From contig NZ_FRBW01000005.1 in NCBI RefSeq assembly GCF_900142725.1, forward strand, positions 284,870 to 348,869: 64,000 nt of DNA, given 5' to 3'. A model generated the notes under the pieces. The model searched no databases. It was not told the DNA's origin and saw nothing but the letters and a program-made list of their open reading frames with translations. The position numbers and the translations under genes are program-made. This document shows, piece after piece, positions 1 through 8,913 of the stretch (positions are counted from its first letter, which is position 1; each line of letters begins with the position of its first letter). The stretch comes from Roseibium suaedae (lineage in GTDB: Bacteria > Pseudomonadota > Alphaproteobacteria > Rhizobiales > Stappiaceae).

Positions 1-1
1 G

Positions 2-400
2 TTGCCCCGCGAGCTTTCCGGCGGCCAGCGCCAACGCATCAATCTGGCCCGCGCTCTGGCGGCGGAACCGGAGGTTCTTCTCTGCGACGAGATCACTTCG
101 GCTCTCGACACGGTTGTGGCTGCGAAGGTGCTGGATCTCCTGCGGGAACTGCAGCGCGAGCTGCACCTGTCCTATCTCTTCGTCAGCCATGACATTCACA
201 CGGTCGAAACCCTCTGTGACCGGATCATGGTGATGTATGCGGGCAAGTGCCTGGAAACCTTCAACGCAAGCGATCTGCACCAGGATGCGCGCCATCCCTA
301 CACCAAGCTGCTGGTGTCCTCGCTGCCAACTCTCGACCCGACCTGGCTGGACAACCTGAAACAGGACCCGGAGCTCGTGCGCAAATTCGCCCACGCCTGA
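2..400 (+). CDS. Peptide/nickel-type ABC transporter ATPase, C-terminal part (5' end outside window)
   Basis: The open frame enters from before the window and stops at 398-400, so only about the last 130 residues are present. It begins just before the ABC signature LSGGQRQR, followed by the Walker B segment VLLCDEITSALD and the H-loop SHD. The C-terminal tail with HPYTKLL is typical of the OppD/DppD/DppF family, whose members energise uptake of peptides and sometimes opines or oligosaccharides. The usual DEPTS after Walker B is DEITS here, a mild deviation. Walker A, permeases and binding protein must lie upstream. A hairpin at 430-452 follows the stop. Substrate unknown. Confidence 0.9.
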   Translation: MPRELSGGQRQRINLARALAAEPEVLLCDEITSALDTVVAAKVLDLLRELQRELHLSYLFVSHDIHTVETLCDRIMVMYAGKCLETFNASDLHQDARHPYTKLLVSSLPTLDPTWLDNLKQDPELVRKFAHA

Positions 401-429
401 GATGAACCCGTTGCATCCCTGAAAGATTG

Positions 430-459
430 AGGCCCGGTCAAATGCCGGGCCTCTTCATT
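430..459. terminator. Hairpin terminator between convergent genes
   Basis: Perfect 8-bp stem AGGCCCGG (430-437) / CCGGGCCT (445-452) with a 7-nt loop, followed by a T-rich stretch. It lies between the stop of the ABC ATPase (400) and the stop of the reverse aldehyde dehydrogenase (465), so it can serve both. Confidence 0.7.
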
Positions 460-464
460 TCCAA

Positions 465-1928
465 TCAGAGATCGATCAGGACCGACTTGGTCCGCAAGGC
501 GCCGAGATAGGCCTCTCGTCCCAGATCCTTGCCGAGGCCCGAGCTTTTGTACCCACCCGTTGGCAGGATCATGTCCCGCGAACGGCCATAACGGTTGACC
601 CAGACAGTTCCGGCTTCCAGCTTGCGCGACATCCGGATCGCCCGGGACAGATCCCGGGTGAAGAGACCGGACGCCAGCCCATAGGTCGGATGGGTTGCCA
701 GAGCGCAGGCTTCCTCCTCACTCTCGAAGGACTGGGCTGTCAGGACCGGACCGAAGACCTCCTCACGCACCGCCGGGTTATCTTCATCGACGCCGGCGAG
801 AATGGTCGGCGCATAGAAGTAACCTTCCGCCTCCATCCGGCACCCGCCAGTCACCAGTTCCGCCCCTTCCGCCCGCGCTGCATCGACAAGGGTCTCGATA
901 CGTTGGATCTGCGTCTCGGAAATGATCGGCGAATAGACTGTCTTCTCATCCCAGGTCTTGCCCGGCGCCATCTTGAGCATGTGCTCCGCGATCTTTGCCA
1001 TCAGTTCTTCCGCAATGGATTTCTCGGCGATCAGACGCGATCCTGCGACACAAACCTGTCCCGCATTGCCGGTAATGGACCGGGCAACGGAGGCGGCCGC
1101 CAGATCAAGATCCGCATCGGCGAAAACCACCTGCGGGCTCTTGCCGCCAAGCTCCAGCGTCATCGGTTTGATGCCGGTGCGCGCAATATCGGCCATGATC
1201 TGGGCACCGGCCCGGGTGGAACCGGTGAAGCTGACCTTGCCGGTGAGCGGATGAGTGGTGATGGCGCAGCCTGTCACCGGACCATCGCCGAGCACCACAT
1301 TGACCAGCCCCTTGGGCAGGCCTGCGCGCACGGCCAGTTCGGCCAGATACAGGGTTGAATAAGGCGTCATTTCAGACGGCTTGATGACGATGCCATTGCC
1401 TGCGGCAAGGGCCGGGGCCAGTTTCCATGCCGCCATGGAAATCGGCACGTTCCAGGGAGCAATTGCACCGATCACCCCATAGGGTTCGTGCAGGATCATG
1501 CCCATCTGGGACGAGGCTGTCGGCGCAACGACGCCACCTTCCTTGTCGGCAAACTCGGCAAAGAACCGGATGTGATCAGCACAGTTCACCACATCGCCCT
1601 GAAGCGCCTGGGTCACCGGCCGCGTCGAACAGACCGCCTCGAGCTGCGCCAGATAGACAGCTTCCTCGTCAATGAGGTCCGCCCAGCGGCGCAGCACCCG
1701 CGCCCGCTCCCGCGGCATGCAATCCGCCCAGCCGGACTCCTTCTGCACCTTCGCCGAGATCCGGATTGCTTCATCCACCAGCCCCGCATCGGCAAGAGGA
1801 ATGGCAGACAGCGCCTGACCATCGCTTGGGCGGACAATTTCCAGCGCATCGGCCCCCTCAACGTATTGGCCATCGACATAGTGGCCTTTCGGCAGCCGGA
1901 GCGCGGCGGGGTCAAAAGAAAGCGTCAT
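465..1928 (-). CDS. NAD(P)-dependent aldehyde dehydrogenase
   Basis: A 487-residue class I/II-type aldehyde dehydrogenase, full length for the family. It shows the PWNVP segment, the cofactor-site FTGST, the general-base glutamate in LELGGKSP and the catalytic cysteine in NAGQVCVAGSR. I start at 1928 (MTLSFDP): an upstream extension in the same frame is open but lacks conserved sequence. Enzymes of this group oxidise aliphatic, amino- or aromatic aldehydes to acids in the cytoplasm; the substrate cannot be read from sequence. It stands alone on the reverse strand, with a GNAT gene diverging upstream. Confidence 0.9.
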   Translation of the reverse strand: MTLSFDPAALRLPKGHYVDGQYVEGADALEIVRPSDGQALSAIPLADAGLVDEAIRISAKVQKESGWADCMPRERARVLRRWADLIDEEAVYLAQLEAVCSTRPVTQALQGDVVNCADHIRFFAEFADKEGGVVAPTASSQMGMILHEPYGVIGAIAPWNVPISMAAWKLAPALAAGNGIVIKPSEMTPYSTLYLAELAVRAGLPKGLVNVVLGDGPVTGCAITTHPLTGKVSFTGSTRAGAQIMADIARTGIKPMTLELGGKSPQVVFADADLDLAAASVARSITGNAGQVCVAGSRLIAEKSIAEELMAKIAEHMLKMAPGKTWDEKTVYSPIISETQIQRIETLVDAARAEGAELVTGGCRMEAEGYFYAPTILAGVDEDNPAVREEVFGPVLTAQSFESEEEACALATHPTYGLASGLFTRDLSRAIRMSRKLEAGTVWVNRYGRSRDMILPTGGYKSSGLGKDLGREAYLGALRTKSVLIDL

Positions 1929-2195
1929 GGAGAATCCACCCTGTCTGATGTGACCGGCAGGAGCTGCCGGAAAGGTGAGGCCAAGACTAAAGGGAGGCAT
2001 CAGGCATTTATGCCGTATGGGCGGGGAGGGGCCGAAGATGCTGCGGATTTTCCGGCCAAATCGCCGAATGCCGCGGCGAGGGTTCCTGGCATTGCGCAAT
2101 AAAATCGTGCGGGCAGGGGGTGATTGCGCCGAAAATGCTGTTCCCGCCCGCTAGCATAGGGGCTAATCGGGTAAAGACCGTTGCGGGTACGAAGA

Positions 2196-3062
2196 ATGGA
2201 AAACCGGAAGATCGACAATTTCGAGCTGACTCTCATGCCGATGACGGAGGAGCACATCCCCCGCCTGCATGAACTGTCGATCGCGGTCAACTGGCCGCAC
2301 CGTCCCGAAGACTGGGCTGTCGCGCTGGCCCTCGGGGAAGGAGTGATCGCCTTCGACGAAATCGGACGCCCGGTCAGCTCCGCCATGGTCTTCCCACTTG
2401 GAGAGGAAATCACCCATATCGGCATGGTCATCACCTCGCCGCGCCTGCAGAACCATGGGTCCGCGCGCTGGCTGATGGAAGAAATGCTCTCCCGCAGCAA
2501 GGGCACGATCCGCCGGCTCAACGCGACCAAGGCAGCCTATAATCTTTATCTTTCCATGGGTTTCCAGCCGCAGGGGCTGGTCTACCAGCACCAGGGCATC
2601 GCAAAGGCCCTTTCCGGAGATCTTGCCGAGGAGGACAGCCGGGTACGGCCGATGACGGAGACGGATTTCGATGCCGTCAAGCACATCGATCAGCTCGGCT
2701 TCGGTTCCGACCGCCATCATGTTCTGGACCATCTTCTGCCGCTGTCCGAAGCTTTCGTTCTGGAGGACGGCGGGGAGATCAAAGGCTATGCCTTCTGCCG
2801 CCGCTTTGGCCGTGGCCATGTCCTCGGTCCTGTCGTTGCTGAAAGCGAAGGAGATGCGGTTGCGCTGATCCGGCCGCTGATTGCCCGCCACGATGGCGCT
2901 TTCCTGCGGATGGACACGCGCAACGCCGGAGGCCCCTTGCAAACGGCGCTGGAACTGGCAGGGATGAGTTTCTATGACAACGTGACAACGATGCGACTGG
3001 AGCCGGGAGGGGAGGCACCGGCTTTAACGATTTACGGACTTGCCAATCAGGCACTCGGATAG
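2196..3062 (+). CDS. Two-domain GNAT family N-acetyltransferase
   Basis: A protein of 288 residues with a recognisable N-terminal GNAT fold (acetyl-CoA-binding segment around RLQNHGSARWLMEEML, then YLSMGF) and a second, shorter acetyltransferase-like domain in the C-terminal half (CRRFGRGHVLGPVVAE). This duplicated layout matches the YitH/Acetyltransf_18-type architecture. A TTG codon 15 nt upstream in frame is also possible; I prefer the ATG at 2196. It is clearly a paralogue of the GNAT at 9917 (shared WPHR.EDW and FGRG motifs). An Lrp regulator follows 124 nt downstream in the same direction. Acceptor substrate unknown. Confidence 0.85.
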   Translation: MENRKIDNFELTLMPMTEEHIPRLHELSIAVNWPHRPEDWAVALALGEGVIAFDEIGRPVSSAMVFPLGEEITHIGMVITSPRLQNHGSARWLMEEMLSRSKGTIRRLNATKAAYNLYLSMGFQPQGLVYQHQGIAKALSGDLAEEDSRVRPMTETDFDAVKHIDQLGFGSDRHHVLDHLLPLSEAFVLEDGGEIKGYAFCRRFGRGHVLGPVVAESEGDAVALIRPLIARHDGAFLRMDTRNAGGPLQTALELAGMSFYDNVTTMRLEPGGEAPALTIYGLANQALG

Positions 3063-3186
3063 GCCGGCCAAACGAGGCTGGTCTCCCGCAGACGGAAGCT
3101 ATGCACTTCTGGATCTGGTTGCAGGCCACGCGGTCGCATAGGATGCCCGGGCTCGCCCGTGTGCCGGGAAAGATAAGGGACTACAA

Positions 3187-3663
3187 GTGAAGCTTGATCG
3201 GATCGACATACGGATTTTGCATGAACTGCAGAAGAACGGCCGCCTGACCAATGTCGAACTGGCAGAACTGGTACACTTGTCCCCAAGCCCTTGCCTGATG
3301 CGCGTGAAGAAGCTGCAGCAGTCAGGCTATATCACGGGCTATTCGGCACACATCGATCTTGCCAAGCTGGGCCCGACCGTTACGGTCTTCACGGAAATCA
3401 CGCTCAGCAACCACCGCCAGAACGACTTTTCCCGTTTCCAGCAGGCCATTGAAAAAGTTGATGAAGCCATCGAATGCCACCTGATTTCAGGTGGATATGA
3501 TTATCTGCTGAAATTCGTGACGGCGAGCATTTCCGACTATCAGGAACTGATGGAGCGTCTGCTCGAAGCGGAAATCGGCATCGACAAGTATTTCAGCTTC
3601 ATCGTGATGAAATCCCCTTTCGTCAAACATCACCTGCCGCTTCGCACGCTCTTCCCTGAATAG
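3187..3663 (+). CDS. Lrp/AsnC family transcriptional regulator
   Basis: A 158-residue protein with an N-terminal winged helix-turn-helix (LDRIDIRILHELQKNGRLTN, then the recognition helix near SPSPCLMRVKKL) and a C-terminal RAM/AsnC ligand-binding domain containing SGGYDYLLKF. It starts with GTG, preceded by AAGGGA at about 3175-3180. Lrp-type proteins are octameric feast/famine regulators that respond to amino acids. Given the neighbours (aldehyde dehydrogenases, M20 amidohydrolases), it probably controls amino-acid-derivative catabolism here. Its 3' end converges on the tartrate-type dehydrogenase. Confidence 0.93.
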   Translation: MKLDRIDIRILHELQKNGRLTNVELAELVHLSPSPCLMRVKKLQQSGYITGYSAHIDLAKLGPTVTVFTEITLSNHRQNDFSRFQQAIEKVDEAIECHLISGGYDYLLKFVTASISDYQELMERLLEAEIGIDKYFSFIVMKSPFVKHHLPLRTLFPE

Positions 3664-3670
3664 GCGAGAC

Positions 3671-3723
3671 GCCCGCTGCCCATCGCCTGCCAAGAAAATC
3701 AAGGCGAGAGAGGAACAGCGGGC
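3671..3723. terminator. Nested hairpin between convergent genes
   Basis: Outer stem GCCCGCTG (3671-3678) / CAGCGGGC (3716-3723) and inner stem TCGCCT (3683-3688) / AGGCGA (3702-3707). It fills the 68-nt gap between the stops of the Lrp gene and the reverse dehydrogenase gene. There is no clear T-tract, so it may be an mRNA 3'-end stabiliser or a bidirectional terminator. Confidence 0.5.
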
Positions 3724-3731
3724 AGCAATCG

Positions 3732-4775
3732 TCACCCGAGCTGTTCGCAAATCGCGCTAGTGATCTCGTCCGTGGTGTTTGCGCCGGGTTTTGCTCCGAT
3801 CCCGGCAGCCGTTGCGGCTTCGACAGCGGCCATGACCCGGTCTGCGGTGGCCTTCTCGCCCAGATGTTCAAGCATCATGGCTGCGGACCAGATCGTCGCG
3901 ATCGGATTGGCAATGCCAAGATGGGCAATGTCCGGCGCCGAGCCGTGAACAGGTTCGAACATCGACGGAGCCGTGCGGTCAGGGTTGATGTTAGCCGAGG
4001 CCGCAAAGCCAAGACCACCCTGAATGGCCGCACCCAGATCCGTGAGAATGTCACCGAAGAGATTGGAAGCGACCACCACATCGAGCGTTTCCGGCGCCAT
4101 GACGAAACGGGCCGCCATCGCATCAACGTGGTAACGCGAAACCTCCACATCCGGATATTCAGCTGCGATCCGATCCGTCAGCTCATCCCAGAAGACCATG
4201 GAATATTTCTGCGCGTTGGACTTTGTGACCGAAGCCAGCTTGCCGCGCCGCTTGCGGGCCTGTTCAAAGCCAAATCGCAGGATACGCTCGACTCCCGCGC
4301 GGGTGAAGACGGAGGTCTCGACGGCAACCTCGTTGTCCGTGCCCTCGTGCACCCGGCCACCGGCGCCTGAATATTCCCCTTCCGTGTTCTCGCGGATGCA
4401 AAGAATATCAAAACCTTCTGCCCGCAAGGGGCCGGTGACGCCCGGCAGCAGCCGGTGAGGGCGGATATTGGCATATTGCGTGAAGTTCTTGCGGATCGGC
4501 AGAAGCAGACCGTGCAGGGATACTGCATCTGGCACCTGTGCGGGCCAGCCAACGGCTCCAAGCAGGACCGCATCAAACTTGCGCAACTGGTCGATGCCAT
4601 CCTCGGGCATCATCCGGCCGGTCTTGAGATAGGTTTCGCAGGACCAGTCAAACCAGGTTCCGTCCAGCTGCGCCCCTTCGCGAGCGGCAGCCTCAGTGAT
4701 GACACGCCATGCGGCCTGCGTGACCGGAACGCCGATGCCGTCTCCCGGAATCAATGCAATCTTGTGTGGGCTCAT
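3732..4775 (-). CDS. Isocitrate/isopropylmalate-type dehydrogenase, tartrate/D-malate dehydrogenase-like
   Basis: A 347-residue member of the beta-decarboxylating dehydrogenase family. N-terminal IALIPGDGIG, the substrate-loop arginines in ANIRPHRLLPG and RENTEGEYSG, the metal-binding aspartates in the NLFGDILTDLGAA region and a C-terminal HGSAPDIA cofactor loop are all present. The LGAVGWP and LHGLLLPIRK segments resemble tartrate dehydrogenase/decarboxylase and D-malate dehydrogenase (TtuC/DmlA) more than LeuB. I start at 4775 because GGGGAGG lies just upstream. It diverges from the semialdehyde dehydrogenase operon and is separated from it by 174 nt. Confidence 0.85.
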   Translation of the reverse strand: MSPHKIALIPGDGIGVPVTQAAWRVITEAAAREGAQLDGTWFDWSCETYLKTGRMMPEDGIDQLRKFDAVLLGAVGWPAQVPDAVSLHGLLLPIRKNFTQYANIRPHRLLPGVTGPLRAEGFDILCIRENTEGEYSGAGGRVHEGTDNEVAVETSVFTRAGVERILRFGFEQARKRRGKLASVTKSNAQKYSMVFWDELTDRIAAEYPDVEVSRYHVDAMAARFVMAPETLDVVVASNLFGDILTDLGAAIQGGLGFAASANINPDRTAPSMFEPVHGSAPDIAHLGIANPIATIWSAAMMLEHLGEKATADRVMAAVEAATAAGIGAKPGANTTDEITSAICEQLG

Positions 4776-4949
4776 GAGCCTCCCCTGTGTTTCTAAATGA
4801 TTGTGCCCAAGCCTCGCATAGAGCTCCATGATTTGCTGCCGTCTCGCAAGTGATCACAGCATATTCTGCCCGCGAGGCGACGAGAACCGCATGATCATCC
4901 GCTGTCGACACGGCACAAAGATAAGGAGAAAAAATCAGGAACCGCAGAC

Positions 4950-6404
4950 ATGATTGGCCTTTCCGACCAGACCCTTTTCCGCACCGCTTGCGTGATTGCC
5001 GGTGAATGGCGTGCTGCCTCCGATGGTGCGGCAATGGATGTGCTCAATCCCGCGACCGGAGCCATACTTGGACAGGTGCCCGACTGCACCGCCGAAGACA
5101 CGGAAAGTGCCATTCGTGCCGCACATGAAGCACTTCCGGCCTGGCGGGCCCGGCCGGCGGCAGAACGGGCAAAGCTGCTCGAGCGCTGGTCCGAGCTTCT
5201 CAGCGAACACGCCGAAGATCTCGCGCGGATCCTGACCCTGGAACAGGGCAAACCCCTTGCCGAAGCCCGGGGAGAAATCGCTTACGGCAATTCCTTCATC
5301 AAATGGTTCGCCGAGGAGGCACGCCGCATCTCCGGGTCGACCATTCCGTCACCGACCAATGGACGGCGCATCCTGGTGATGAAGGAAGCAGTCGGCGTCT
5401 GCGCCGTCATTACGCCGTGGAACTTTCCCAATGCCATGATCACCCGCAAGGTGGCTCCAGCACTGGCTGCCGGTTGCACGGTCGTGGTCAAGCCCTCCGA
5501 CTTCACACCGTACTCCGCGCTTGCCCTCGCTGTTCTGGCCGAACGGGCCGGCATTCCGGCCGGCGTCATCAATGTCGTGACCGGCAAGCCGGAGGCGATC
5601 GGAGGAGTACTGACCGCCAGCGCCATCGTCCGCAAACTTTCCTTCACCGGCTCCACCCGCGTCGGTTCTCTCCTGATGCAGCAATGCGCGGGAACCGTGA
5701 AGCGGCTGTCGCTGGAACTTGGTGGCAACGCGCCTTTCATCGTCTTTGACGATGCGGATCTTGATCTGGCTGTTGAAGGGGCGATGCAGTCCAAGTTCCG
5801 CAACGGCGGCCAGACCTGCGTTTGCGCCAACCGGATTCTCGTCCAGTCCGGCATCTATGACGCCTTCGCAGCAAGGCTTGCAGAGCGCGTTTCGGCCCTG
5901 CGCGTCGGGGATGGCCTTGGCGAAGGCACCGAAATCGGCCCGATGATCAACGCTGCCGCAGTCGAGAAGATCAACCGCCATGTTGCCGATGCCCTGTCGA
6001 AGGGAGCTTCCATCATTTCCGCCGCGCAATGTGGCCCGGAGGGTTCGCAATATGTGACACCGGTGGTCCTTGGCAATGCCGGAACGGACATGATGCTCGC
6101 CCATGAGGAAACATTCGGGCCAGTGGCGCCTCTCTTCCGTTTCGACACCGAGGAAGAAGCCATCCGCATTGCCAATGACACGCCTTTCGGCCTCGCCGCC
6201 TATTTCTACACCCGGGATCTCGCCCGCGGCTTCCGCGTCGGCGAAGCCCTGGAAAGCGGCATGGTCGGCCTCAACACGGGCCTCATTTCCACGGAAGTCG
6301 CTCCCTTCGGCGGCGTCAAGCAGTCCGGCCTTGGCCGCGAGGGCTCCCAGCTTGGCATAGACGAATATCTGGAAGTGAAAACCTTCCATATCGGCGGTCT
6401 CTGA
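4950..6404 (+). CDS. gabD: NAD(P)-dependent succinate-semialdehyde dehydrogenase-like aldehyde dehydrogenase
   Basis: A 484-residue aldehyde dehydrogenase of the GabD class: PWNFPNAMITRK near residue 155, FTGSTRVG, the base glutamate in LELGGNAP and the catalytic cysteine in NGGQTCVCANR. GabD oxidises succinate semialdehyde to succinate, but close relatives act on glutarate or ketoglutarate semialdehyde. It is the first gene of a forward run (ArgE-like, M20, hydroxyacid dehydrogenase, GNAT), with 34 nt to the next gene, so it probably oxidises a semialdehyde produced by that pathway. The gabD assignment is by family resemblance only. Confidence 0.82.
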   Translation: MIGLSDQTLFRTACVIAGEWRAASDGAAMDVLNPATGAILGQVPDCTAEDTESAIRAAHEALPAWRARPAAERAKLLERWSELLSEHAEDLARILTLEQGKPLAEARGEIAYGNSFIKWFAEEARRISGSTIPSPTNGRRILVMKEAVGVCAVITPWNFPNAMITRKVAPALAAGCTVVVKPSDFTPYSALALAVLAERAGIPAGVINVVTGKPEAIGGVLTASAIVRKLSFTGSTRVGSLLMQQCAGTVKRLSLELGGNAPFIVFDDADLDLAVEGAMQSKFRNGGQTCVCANRILVQSGIYDAFAARLAERVSALRVGDGLGEGTEIGPMINAAAVEKINRHVADALSKGASIISAAQCGPEGSQYVTPVVLGNAGTDMMLAHEETFGPVAPLFRFDTEEEAIRIANDTPFGLAAYFYTRDLARGFRVGEALESGMVGLNTGLISTEVAPFGGVKQSGLGREGSQLGIDEYLEVKTFHIGGL

Positions 6405-6438
6405 GACTGAAGGCAAACAGGAGCGGAGAGCAAAGCGC

Positions 6439-7590
6439 ATGTCTGTCGAACAGATACTGGCCGATCTCGTGGCAATTCCCTCATTGCCCGGCACGCCAAA
6501 CGGAACAGTCACGGACTGTCTTCTGGCGCAGCTTGACCATGCCGGAATTGAGGTGACCCGCCTGACCGGACCGGAAGGGGATCGCTGCAATCTCTTTGCC
6601 ACCATCGGCCCCAAGGACAAGCCCGGCTATATTCTCTCCGGTCACAGCGATGTGGTCTCGGTCGAGAACCAGACCTGGTCGTCGGATCCGTTCCGGCTCA
6701 CCAAGGATGGCGACAGGCTGACAGGCCGAGGCACCACGGACATGAAGGGCTTTCTGGCCTGCATGCTGGCCATGGCACCCGAATTTGCAAGTATGCCGCT
6801 GCAACGCCCGATCCATCTTGCCTTTTCCTATGACGAGGAAATCGGCTGCCGCGGCGTCGGTCACATGATCGACCGGCTGCCGGACCTTTGCGCGCACCCT
6901 TCAGGAGCAATCATCGGCGAGCCGAGCGGTCTCAAGCCCGTTCTGTCCCACAAGGGCAAGCAGGCACTGGAACTCCGCTTCTCGGGCAAGGCCGGGCACT
7001 CTTCCAATCCGGCCCTCGGGGAAAATGCGCTCTACGCCGCAGCCGACATGCTGGTGACAATCCGCGCCCTCAGCCAGTCTCTGGAAAAGGAGGGGCCGTT
7101 CGACGACCGGTTCGACCCGCCCCATTCCACATGTCAGGCCGGGGTCATTCAGGGCGGTGCGGCCGTCAACATCATCCCGGACAGTGCCGTGATCCAGTTT
7201 GAGACACGAGCCATTCCAGGCGTTGATCCGCGAAGCCTGAGCCGGTCTCTCATCGAACAGATTGAGGCGCTGAACGCCGCCTCCACGGGCGCTGGCAAGG
7301 CGTTGCGGGCAAGCTGGAGCGAGACAGCCTGCTATCCCGCCCTGCCACCCTGCGAGGATCAGGGTTTCGTTGCGCTCATGCAGCGCCTGAGCGGACAAGA
7401 ACCGGTTCAGGCTGTCAGCTACGGCACGGAAGCTGGCCTTTTCCATCAGGCGGGGATTGCCTCGATCATTTGCGGTCCAGGTGATATCTCCCGTGCCCAT
7501 CGCCCGGACGAATTCATCCTGCGCTCGGAGCTTGAGGCCTGCATCGCAATGCTGCGCGGTCTTGGCCAGGAGCTCTGCCGCGCTGCCTGA
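6439..7590 (+). CDS. ArgE-type M20 deacetylase/deacylase
   Basis: A 383-residue M20 metallohydrolase close to acetylornithine deacetylase in length and motif order: metal ligands in SGHSDVV (residue ~74) and GRGTTDMKGF (~104), catalytic EE in YDEEIGCRG, a dimerisation/lid domain, and a C-terminal histidine in DISRAHRPDE. Such enzymes cleave N-acyl groups from amino acids using two zinc ions. Sitting second in a catabolic operon beside a semialdehyde dehydrogenase and a second M20 enzyme, it more likely deacylates an imported N-acyl amino acid than serves arginine synthesis. Confidence 0.87.
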   Translation: MSVEQILADLVAIPSLPGTPNGTVTDCLLAQLDHAGIEVTRLTGPEGDRCNLFATIGPKDKPGYILSGHSDVVSVENQTWSSDPFRLTKDGDRLTGRGTTDMKGFLACMLAMAPEFASMPLQRPIHLAFSYDEEIGCRGVGHMIDRLPDLCAHPSGAIIGEPSGLKPVLSHKGKQALELRFSGKAGHSSNPALGENALYAAADMLVTIRALSQSLEKEGPFDDRFDPPHSTCQAGVIQGGAAVNIIPDSAVIQFETRAIPGVDPRSLSRSLIEQIEALNAASTGAGKALRASWSETACYPALPPCEDQGFVALMQRLSGQEPVQAVSYGTEAGLFHQAGIASIICGPGDISRAHRPDEFILRSELEACIAMLRGLGQELCRAA

Positions 7591-7612
7591 GGCGGATTGC
7601 AAGGACAAGATT

Positions 7613-8827
7613 ATGACCCCTGACCAGATTTCACGACTTCTCGGCCATTCCGGCTTCAAAAGCGCGCTGACGCATATCGATGGCGCGTTCGACCGCTTCA
7701 TCGAAGAGCTGATCACCCTAACCGAGATTCCTGCTCCCCCTTTCCAGGAGGAGGAAAAGGCAGCCGCCTATCTCGGCATGATGAAAGAGTCAGGGCTTGA
7801 AGAAGTCGAATCCGACGAGATAGGTAACGTCTGCGGCCTGATCCGGGGCAGCGGCAATGATGGCTTCGTCGTCGTGGCTGCCCATCTGGATACGGTTTTC
7901 CCGGCGGGAACGGACGTGACCGTGCGCCGGGAAGGCAACAAGCTTTTCGCACCGGGCATTGGCGATGACACCCGTGGTCTTGCCGCCAACCTGACGCTGG
8001 CTCGCGCCATCCTCCAGTCGGGCATCCGTCCCAAGAAGACCCTTCTTTTCGTCGGCGACGTTGGTGAAGAGGGCAAGGGCGACCTGCGCGGTATCCGCCA
8101 CCTGTTCACCGCCGGAAAATACCGCGACCGCATCGATGCCTTCCTGTCGATTGACGGCTCGGACACGTCCCGCATCGTCACGGAGGCGGTCGGATCCTAC
8201 CGCTACCGGGTCACTTTCCGTGGTCCCGGCGGACACAGTTTTTCCGCCTTTGGCACAGTCAACCCGGCCTATGCCATGGCCGAAGTTCTGACTGGCCTTT
8301 CAAGCCTGGAATTGCCGAAGGAGCCGAAGACGACGGCAACGCCTTCCGTCTTTGGGGGCGGAACCTCGATCAATGCAACGCCGGAAACCGTCTGGTTCGA
8401 GCTGGACCTGCGCTCGGTCTCACAGACAGAGCTCGACCGGATTGACCAGGAATTCCACGCCCTTCTGACCAAGGCGGTTGCAGCCGAAAATGCACGGGGA
8501 GACACGTCTTCCGGGACCATCACCGTGGACGCGCAGCGCATCGGCAACCGGCCAGCCGGGTCCACCGCGTCCGACGCTCCGATCGTTGCAACCAGCCTTG
8601 CTGCCGTGAAGGCTTTCGGCCTGTCCCCCCGGCTGGAATCCTCCTCCACCGACGCCAACATCCCGATCAGCCTCGGCATTCCGGCCATCTGCATCGGCTC
8701 GGGAAATGGGGTCGGCGGCCGCGCCCATTCCCTCGATGAGTGGATCGATGTCGAACGTGAGCCGCAGTTGCGTTCGCTTCATGCCCTTCTCGCCGTGATC
8801 CTCGGCGTCGCCGGACTGGAAGACTGA
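7613..8827 (+). CDS. M20 family metallopeptidase (tripeptidase-like)
   Basis: A 404-residue M20/M28-type aminopeptidase-like enzyme. Metal- and catalysis-related motifs: VVAAHLDTVFP, PGIGDDTRGLA, VGEEGKGDLRG, and a C-terminal RAHSLDEW. I choose the ATG at 7613, 22 nt after the previous stop; a longer in-frame extension overlaps the ArgE-like gene and is not protein-like. It has no signal peptide, so it acts in the cytoplasm on small peptides or acyl/aminoacyl conjugates. Two different M20 enzymes in one operon suggest stepwise hydrolysis of one imported substrate. Confidence 0.85.
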   Translation: MTPDQISRLLGHSGFKSALTHIDGAFDRFIEELITLTEIPAPPFQEEEKAAAYLGMMKESGLEEVESDEIGNVCGLIRGSGNDGFVVVAAHLDTVFPAGTDVTVRREGNKLFAPGIGDDTRGLAANLTLARAILQSGIRPKKTLLFVGDVGEEGKGDLRGIRHLFTAGKYRDRIDAFLSIDGSDTSRIVTEAVGSYRYRVTFRGPGGHSFSAFGTVNPAYAMAEVLTGLSSLELPKEPKTTATPSVFGGGTSINATPETVWFELDLRSVSQTELDRIDQEFHALLTKAVAAENARGDTSSGTITVDAQRIGNRPAGSTASDAPIVATSLAAVKAFGLSPRLESSSTDANIPISLGIPAICIGSGNGVGGRAHSLDEWIDVEREPQLRSLHALLAVILGVAGLED

Positions 8828-8836
8828 AAACAGACC

Positions 8837-8864
8837 CCATCGCCCGCAGCAGTGCGGGCGATGG
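8837..8864 (+). terminator. Strong intra-operon hairpin
   Basis: Perfect 12-bp stem CCATCGCCCGCA (8837-8848) / TGCGGGCGATGG (8853-8864), 4-nt loop. It lies 10 nt after the M20 peptidase stop and 50 nt before the next gene. There is no good T-tract, so it is probably an attenuator or an mRNA-stability boundary inside the operon. Confidence 0.55.
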
Positions 8865-8913
8865 TTCAACCCGAGTTGTACCACCCTTAGGCCTCGCTGA
8901 CCTGGACCCTGAC